A stretch of 9,858 nucleotides of DNA from Erysipelothrix sp. Its GTDB lineage: Bacteria; Bacillota_I; Bacilli_A; Erysipelotrichales; Erysipelotrichaceae. Under the pieces are notes generated by a model, which saw only the letters and a list, made by a program, of their open reading frames with translations, ran no database searches and was not told where the DNA came from. Below are positions 5,880 to 9,858 of the stretch, piece after piece. The number at the start of each line of letters is the position of its first letter. Position 1 is the stretch's first letter. Position numbers and translations under genes: made by a program. Where the stretch lies: contig JAAZEC010000009.1 in the NCBI GenBank assembly GCA_012512495.1, forward strand, positions 1 through 9,858, in the 5' to 3' direction.

Positions 5880-6581
5880 ATGGATAGTCATTTATCTCAT
5901 GTGGCCATTATCATGGATGGTAATGGCCGCTGGGCTAAAAATCAAAATAAGGATCGTTCCTTTGGTCATTTACATGGAACAAACAATGTCAGAAATATTG
6001 CGATTGCTGCCGAAGCAAGTGGTATTTCTACTTTAACGTTATATGCTTTCTCAACAGAAAACTGGCAACGTTCAGCAAATGAAATCAACTATTTGATGAA
6101 ACTACCAGCTATCTTTTTCGATCGCTACATGAAAGAGTTAATGGACAAGAACATCAAGATCAACTTAATCGGTCATCTTGAGCACTTTCCAGAGGATACC
6201 AAAAAAGTGTTGTTACGAGCGATTGAACAATCCAAAGACAACACCGGCATGGTCCTAAACTTCGCAATGGACTATGGGGCACAAGACGAGATAGTTCATG
6301 CCATAAAGGATTATACTGAAGAGGTCATCAGTGGTGCACGTCCTAACGATTTAGATGTTGAGGGCTTCTCAAAGTACCTCATGACTTCTGAGTTTGGCGA
6401 TGTTGATCTGATGATTCGGACGTCTGGTGAAATGCGTCTCTCGAATTTCTTATTATGGCAATCGGCCTATGCGGAACTGATGTTTGTCGAAAAAGCATGG
6501 CCTGATTTCACGCCTGAAGATTTCAAGAAGTGTGTCGAAGAGTATTATCAGCGGGATAGAAGGTTTGGTGGTGTGAAGTGA
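5880..6581 (+). CDS. uppS: undecaprenyl diphosphate synthase (cis-isoprenyl transferase)
   Basis: UppS adds isopentenyl units in cis to farnesyl diphosphate to make the C55 lipid carrier for peptidoglycan and wall polymers; it acts at the inner face of the membrane. The signature AIIMDGNGRWAK (9-20) carries the catalytic Asp13. FSTENW (57-62), RTSGEMRLSNF (180-190) and AYAELMF (196-202) supply the diphosphate and Mg2+ contacts. At 233 aa it is a little short. The region that usually reads NYGGR is DYGAQ here (131-135). No Shine-Dalgarno sequence precedes the ATG, and a stop codon lies two codons upstream in frame, so the start is fixed. Translation is probably coupled to frr, whose stop is 6 bases away. 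The GTG start of cdsA overlaps its TGA. Confidence 0.95.
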   Translation: MDSHLSHVAIIMDGNGRWAKNQNKDRSFGHLHGTNNVRNIAIAAEASGISTLTLYAFSTENWQRSANEINYLMKLPAIFFDRYMKELMDKNIKINLIGHLEHFPEDTKKVLLRAIEQSKDNTGMVLNFAMDYGAQDEIVHAIKDYTEEVISGARPNDLDVEGFSKYLMTSEFGDVDLMIRTSGEMRLSNFLLWQSAYAELMFVEKAWPDFTPEDFKKCVEEYYQRDRRFGGVK

Positions 6582-7348
6582 AACAGAGAATCTTAACAGC
6601 ACTCGTAGTGATCGGTGTCGTTTTCGGTTTCTTCGCTGCCGGTGACGTAGGCTTCATGATTCTGATTATCGGTGTTTTAGCCGTTGCTGCCTATGAGTTG
6701 TATTCACTCATTCGTACCAAGGTCAAACCGATCATCTTTCCTTTGATGTTGCTGTTCATGCTAGCAACTCCCTTCATTAGTATCAAGTATCTGGTGGCTC
6801 TGATTTGTGGTTTCATTATTATCCTGGCAGTTCTTCTCATTGTGACTGACTGGTTTACCATTGAACACATGAGCTTCATCTTCCTGATGACGGCACTCCT
6901 AATGATGGCGATTTATTCAGCGGTCAATCTCTTTATCACCTATGGCTATCTAGCCTTTATCTGGCTCTTGGTCGCCAACTACATGACCGATACCATGGCT
7001 TACTTTGTGGGTGTCAATTATGGCAAGCACAAAATGATTCCTAAGGTTTCTCCCAATAAGAGCTGGGAAGGGGCAATTGGTGGTTATTTCGGTGGCTTAA
7101 TTGCTTCGTTGATCTATGGCCATTTCTTAGTTCCTTTTGAGTTTGAGTTTGTGATTTTGGCATCCTTGCTGATACCGATTGTTGCTCAATTGGGTGATTT
7201 ATTCTTCTCAAGTATCAAGAGACAATATAAAATCAAAGATTTTGGTACACTACTACCATCCCATGGCGGCATTCTCGACCGCATCGATTCAATGGTGTTC
7301 ACCTTGATTCTGATGATGTTGCTATTCACTGCCGCGGGTACATTCTAG
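6578..7348 (+). CDS. cdsA: phosphatidate cytidylyltransferase (CDP-diglyceride synthase)
   Basis: CdsA is an integral membrane enzyme that makes CDP-diacylglycerol from phosphatidic acid and CTP, the branch point to phosphatidylglycerol and cardiolipin. The 256-aa product is mostly hydrophobic, with about seven or eight predicted membrane segments. The C-terminal family signature is complete: SIKRQYKIKD (212-221), then LPSHGGILDRID (226-237). The preceding motif TDTMAYFVG (137-145) and SPNKSWEGAIGG (158-169) also fit. It starts with GTG within a 4-bp overlap with uppS (GTGA), which indicates coupling. In Bacillus dxr would come next; here rseP follows after 30 bases. Confidence 0.95.
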   Translation: MKQRILTALVVIGVVFGFFAAGDVGFMILIIGVLAVAAYELYSLIRTKVKPIIFPLMLLFMLATPFISIKYLVALICGFIIILAVLLIVTDWFTIEHMSFIFLMTALLMMAIYSAVNLFITYGYLAFIWLLVANYMTDTMAYFVGVNYGKHKMIPKVSPNKSWEGAIGGYFGGLIASLIYGHFLVPFEFEFVILASLLIPIVAQLGDLFFSSIKRQYKIKDFGTLLPSHGGILDRIDSMVFTLILMMLLFTAAGTF

Positions 7349-7378
7349 TGTTTAAAGAATTAAAGCGAGGTGTTATTA

Positions 7379-8431
7379 ATGGAAGGTCTTAGAGGAATTA
7401 TATCTTTTGTTTTAGTACTAGGGGGCATCGTGGCTATTCATGAATTTGGCCATCTGCTCGCTGCTAAATATTTTAATGTTTACTGTGCTGAGTATTCCAT
7501 CGGTATGGGACCACTATTGTTTCAGAGAAAAGGGAAAGAAACCAAGTATTCATTGCGTCTCTTACCTATTGGTGGCTATGTGGCAATGGCAGGGGAAAGT
7601 GAACAGGAAACTGACATGTTTCCTCCTGACTTACCAGCTGAGCGTACGGTCACGGGTCTGAATCCATGGAAGCGTATTATAGTTCAACTCGCGGGCATTC
7701 TGATGAATCTAGTCTTGGGGGTTGTGATCTTCACAATCGTGTTTACGATTTCGGGATCTCCTTATGCTTCGAGTAACAAGATTGTGAGTGTGTTGGATGA
7801 TAGCCCGGCCTCAGAGGCTGGACTCCAGGTGGGTGATCGAATCACGGCCATGATTGTTGATTCGAAGGTCATTGAAGTCAATGACTTTGACGATATGGCA
7901 CTGAGTGAAGAAGAAGCCATGTTGCCTAGAATCTACACGATCGATCGTGCTGGTGATGAAATTGAAATTTCAGTCATGCCGGAATTTAACGAAGCGAATG
8001 ACCAGTACTTGGTTGGTATCTCGTTTGGTTCACAAGAGATTAACTTCTTGCAAGCAATTGGCGTGGGTGTCAAATACGCGGCTGATTCATCCTTACTGAT
8101 TTTCAAGGTGATTGGTGATCTGTTTGGTGGGGTAGGCTTTGAGAACTTGTCGGGTCCCGTGGGTATTTATACGGTGACGTCACAAGTCGCATCCCAAGGG
8201 CTCTTACCGCTGTTCTTCTTCACGGGAATTCTGTCCGTGAATGTGGGCATTTTACAGTTATTGCCTTTACCAGCCTTGGATGGTGGTAGGGTTGTGTTCT
8301 CCTTATGGGAGGCTATCACTGGTAAACCGGTGAACCAGAAGTTGGAGACGGTGCTAATATTAGCGAGCTTTGCGCTTCTGTTCCTGTTGATTATCGTGGT
8401 GACGTACAAGGATATCATTCAACTATTTTAG
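7379..8431 (+). CDS. rseP: RseP/RasP-family site-2 zinc metalloprotease
   Basis: Membrane protease that cleaves substrates within the bilayer (anti-sigma factors, signal peptide remnants, pheromone precursors in relatives). It shows a first membrane segment with the zinc motif HEFGH (21-25), the periplasm-side LPIGGYVAMAGE segment (62-73), a second segment near NPWKRIIVQLAG, one PDZ domain (about residues 130-210), and a C-terminal core with LPLPALDGGR (295-304) that supplies the third zinc ligand, Asp301. I chose ATG at 7379, 8 bases after GCGAGG; the in-frame GTG at 7370 overlaps that site. The 350 aa is shorter than the roughly 420 aa of Bacillus RasP, mainly in the PDZ region. The residue usually Asn in NxxPxPxLDG is Gln293. 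The stop codon abuts the terminator. Confidence 0.94.
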   Translation: MEGLRGIISFVLVLGGIVAIHEFGHLLAAKYFNVYCAEYSIGMGPLLFQRKGKETKYSLRLLPIGGYVAMAGESEQETDMFPPDLPAERTVTGLNPWKRIIVQLAGILMNLVLGVVIFTIVFTISGSPYASSNKIVSVLDDSPASEAGLQVGDRITAMIVDSKVIEVNDFDDMALSEEEAMLPRIYTIDRAGDEIEISVMPEFNEANDQYLVGISFGSQEINFLQAIGVGVKYAADSSLLIFKVIGDLFGGVGFENLSGPVGIYTVTSQVASQGLLPLFFFTGILSVNVGILQLLPLPALDGGRVVFSLWEAITGKPVNQKLETVLILASFALLFLLIIVVTYKDIIQLF

Positions 8432-8457
8432 CTGAACCTTCGGGTTCGGCTTTTTTT
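8431..8457 (+). terminator. strong intrinsic terminator after rseP
   Basis: GCTGAACC (8431-8438) and GGTTCGGC (8443-8450) form an 8-bp stem with one T-G pair, closed by the very stable tetraloop TTCG, followed by seven T (8451-8457). It starts at the last base of the rseP stop codon and ends the long operon. Confidence 0.92.
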
Positions 8458-8486
8458 ATCTTTTTCTTCCTATTTGATTTTGATTC

Positions 8487-8495
8487 TGTTACTAT
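8487..8495 (+). promoter_or_regulatory. candidate extended -10 promoter of glmS
   Basis: TGTTACTAT has the TG-N-TACTAT form of an extended -10 element. No good -35 box lies at the right distance (the six bases 17 upstream read TTCCTA), which extended -10 promoters tolerate. Predicted start near 8502, about 33 bases before the ribozyme cleavage site. A promoter is required somewhere between the terminator at 8457 and the ribozyme, and this is the best match. Confidence 0.5.
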
Positions 8496-8519
8496 AAAAA
8501 AAGAAAAAGGAGGGTAGTT

Positions 8520-8650
8520 AAGGTTATAGTTACAGCGCCCGGCTCACCTTACGAGTGACGAGGAATGTGGTTATCGAAAGATTCGGCGGGAGCCACATCG
8601 GTGAGGAAACATCGTTAAATGCCTGACAAACTTTCAAAACAGGTCATTAT
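8520..8650 (+). promoter_or_regulatory. glmS ribozyme (glucosamine-6-phosphate-activated)
   Basis: This self-cleaving riboswitch uses glucosamine 6-phosphate as cofactor; cleavage exposes a 5'-OH end that leads to decay of the glmS mRNA. The conserved core is easy to read: AGCGCC (8534-8539), GACGAGGA (8557-8564), TATCGA (8572-8577) and TTCGGCGG (8582-8589). Helices present are GCTC with GAGT, ATGTGG (8565-8570) with CCACAT (8593-8598), CGGTG (8599-8603) with CATCG (8610-8614), and CCTG (8622-8625) with CAGG (8640-8643). By homology the scissile bond lies between A8534 and G8535. Outer limits are approximate. It lies upstream of glmS as expected. Confidence 0.95.
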
Positions 8651-8678
8651 TTTCTAAGAACAATCATTTAATTAGGCT

Positions 8679-8702
8679 CATCACAGAAGCTTTTTTGTGG
8701 TG
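8679..8702 (+). other. hairpin between glmS ribozyme and glmS start
   Basis: CATCACA (8679-8685) pairs with TGTGGTG (8696-8702), seven pairs with one T-G, around a 10-base loop. It lies 5 bases upstream of the AAGGA ribosome binding site (8708-8712). The T-run is inside the loop, so it is not a terminator. It could keep the ribosome binding site open or protect the mRNA; this is not shown. Confidence 0.45.
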
Positions 8703-8723
8703 CACGAAAGGATAATAAACAAT

Positions 8724-9858
8724 ATGTGTGGAATTGTAGGTTACACCGGTTTTCAAGATGCCCAAAAGGTACTTTTGAATAACCTTGAGAAGTTAGAATA
8801 TCGTGGGTATGATTCAGCGGGGCTGGGTTGTATTCAAAACAATGAGCTAATCATTAACAAGGAAGCAGGCAAGATAAAGGCATTAAAGGAAAAGTTGAGT
8901 GAGAATCCGTTTGATTCCGTAACGATTGGTATTGGGCATACGCGCTGGGCGACCCATGGTATTCCTAGCCAGCTCAATGCTCACCCCCATGGTAGCAAGC
9001 AGGTCATGTTGGTACATAATGGTATCATTGAGAACCATTTACTCCTGAGGCAACAACTACTGAGCCAGGGGTACGAATTTAAGAGTGAGACTGATTCTGA
9101 GGTCCTTATCTATCTGTTGGAGAATCAGTTGGAGAGTGGTAAGTCGATCCCGGAGAGTTTACAGGCACTAGTAAAAACTATTGAGGGCGCGTATGCGCTG
9201 GCGATCCTTTTCTTACAGGATCCTGAGACGATCTATGTTCTCAGGAAGGATAGCCCATTGGTGATTGGTCAGGGTTCACATGAGAACTTTGTGGCGAGTG
9301 ATATGAGTGCTATCTTGGAGTACACGCGCGATATTATCTTCCTTGAGGAAAATGAGATTGGTTGTGTTTCTAGGGATGAAACTAAAATCTTAGCGATGGA
9401 TACATTACAAGAGAAGGATTATAAGGTGTCACAGATTGATTGGGAAGAGAGCCTGGTCCATAAGGAGGGGCATCCCCATTTCATGATTAAGGAGATATTG
9501 GAACAACCGCGCATTTTTAAGCGGGCGATTATGAATCGTGTTCATGATCAGCGAGTGGACTTCAGTGAGGATAACATTACTGCAAAGGATTTAGAAAGTT
9601 TCGAGCGGTTTCATATCGTCGGTTGTGGGACGGCTTACCATGCGGGGTTGGTGTTGAGTCATCACCTACGGGAACTGGCCCAGATGGAGAGCACCGTGAG
9701 TATTGCGAGTGAGTTTAGGTATCAGGTGCCTTTATTTAGGGAGAATGATTGTGTGGTTCTTTTTTCACAGTCGGGTGAGACGGCGGATACGCTGGAGGCC
9801 TTACGGTTAGCGAAGCGCCACGGAATTAAAACGATTGCCTTAGTGAATCGTCGTGGTA
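8724..9858 (+). CDS. glmS: glutamine--fructose-6-phosphate aminotransferase (partial, 3' end outside window)
   Basis: GlmS makes glucosamine 6-phosphate from fructose 6-phosphate and glutamine, the first committed step to peptidoglycan and other amino sugars. The frame is open without stops for 378 codons to the window edge; the family is about 600 aa. The N-terminal glutaminase domain starts MCGIVGYTG with nucleophile Cys2, then EYRGYDSAG (25-33), GHTRWATHG (71-79), NAHPH (85-89) and HNGIIEN (98-104). The linker ends in HFMIKEILEQP (252-262), and the first SIS sugar-binding domain has VGCGTAYHAG (299-308), SIASEFRY (326-333) and FSQSGETADTL (347-357). The ATG at 8724 follows AAGGA at 11 bases. 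The glmS ribozyme lies in its leader. Glutamate codons favour GAG (26 to 10). Confidence 0.97.
   Translation, partial: MCGIVGYTGFQDAQKVLLNNLEKLEYRGYDSAGLGCIQNNELIINKEAGKIKALKEKLSENPFDSVTIGIGHTRWATHGIPSQLNAHPHGSKQVMLVHNGIIENHLLLRQQLLSQGYEFKSETDSEVLIYLLENQLESGKSIPESLQALVKTIEGAYALAILFLQDPETIYVLRKDSPLVIGQGSHENFVASDMSAILEYTRDIIFLEENEIGCVSRDETKILAMDTLQEKDYKVSQIDWEESLVHKEGHPHFMIKEILEQPRIFKRAIMNRVHDQRVDFSEDNITAKDLESFERFHIVGCGTAYHAGLVLSHHLRELAQMESTVSIASEFRYQVPLFRENDCVVLFSQSGETADTLEALRLAKRHGIKTIALVNRRG

Noticed and set aside
7370..7378. RseP start at GTG 7370
   Set aside because: The GTG overlaps the GCGAGGTG ribosome binding site that serves the ATG at 7379.
8167..8418. Open frame on the - strand inside rseP
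   Set aside because: Antisense shadow of the M50 protease gene, no recognisable family or ribosome binding site.
8458..8510. Inverted repeat CTTTTTCTT / AAGAAAAAG around the glmS promoter
   Set aside because: Nine pairs of purine/pyrimidine-run sequence in an A/T-rich spacer can easily arise by chance, and the left arm is partly the T-rich region after the terminator.

Overview
The window looks like the chromosome of a low- to mid-GC Bacillota (Firmicutes). The evidence is the block rpsB-tsf-pyrH-frr-uppS-cdsA-rseP in one direction, AGGAGG-type ribosome binding sites, strong intrinsic terminators, a tRNA gene with encoded CCA, and a glmS gene led by a glmS ribozyme. The dxr gene that lies between cdsA and rasP in Bacillus is absent, and rseP is followed by a terminator instead of proS and polC. 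With the short RseP (350 aa), this suggests a Lactobacillales- or Erysipelotrichia-like lineage rather than Bacillus. That placement is an inference.

Left part (1-2530). Bases 1-82 may be the tail of a + strand gene that I cannot identify. Bases 83-281 hold no gene but are full of inverted repeats: a probable two-way terminator, a perfect 8-bp hairpin, and a long, bulged hairpin that includes the terminator of the next gene. A tRNA-Thr(CGT) gene follows on the - strand with its own promoter. Next on the - strand is a two-gene operon for pseudouridine breakdown. psuK encodes a PfkB-family kinase with an N-terminal winged-helix DNA-binding domain, and psuG encodes pseudouridine-5'-phosphate glycosidase. 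The genes overlap by 20 bp. The promoter is near consensus, with a palindrome at its start point that is a good candidate operator for the kinase's own HTH domain.

Middle (2557-8457). A divergent extended -10 promoter drives rpsB behind a structured leader that may be autoregulatory. rpsB (S2 with an unusually long Arg-rich and Ala/Pro/Glu-rich tail) and tsf (EF-Ts) end at an intrinsic terminator. Read-through of it would feed pyrH, frr, uppS, cdsA and rseP, which are packed with gaps of 11 and 6 bp, a 4-bp overlap and about 30 bp. These genes link translation (S2, EF-Ts, ribosome recycling), pyrimidine nucleotide supply (UMP kinase), the undecaprenyl carrier, CDP-diacylglycerol for phospholipids, and regulated intramembrane proteolysis. 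A UUCG-loop terminator closes the block.

Right part (8458-9858). A weakly supported promoter, a clear glmS ribozyme (scissile bond after A8534), a further hairpin and the first 378 codons of glmS, which runs off the window. glmS prefers GAG for glutamate, opposite to tsf.

I see no mobile element, CRISPR array, defence system or novel multigene system. The region is mostly housekeeping. The points that deserve a second look are regulatory structures and a few departures from family consensus.
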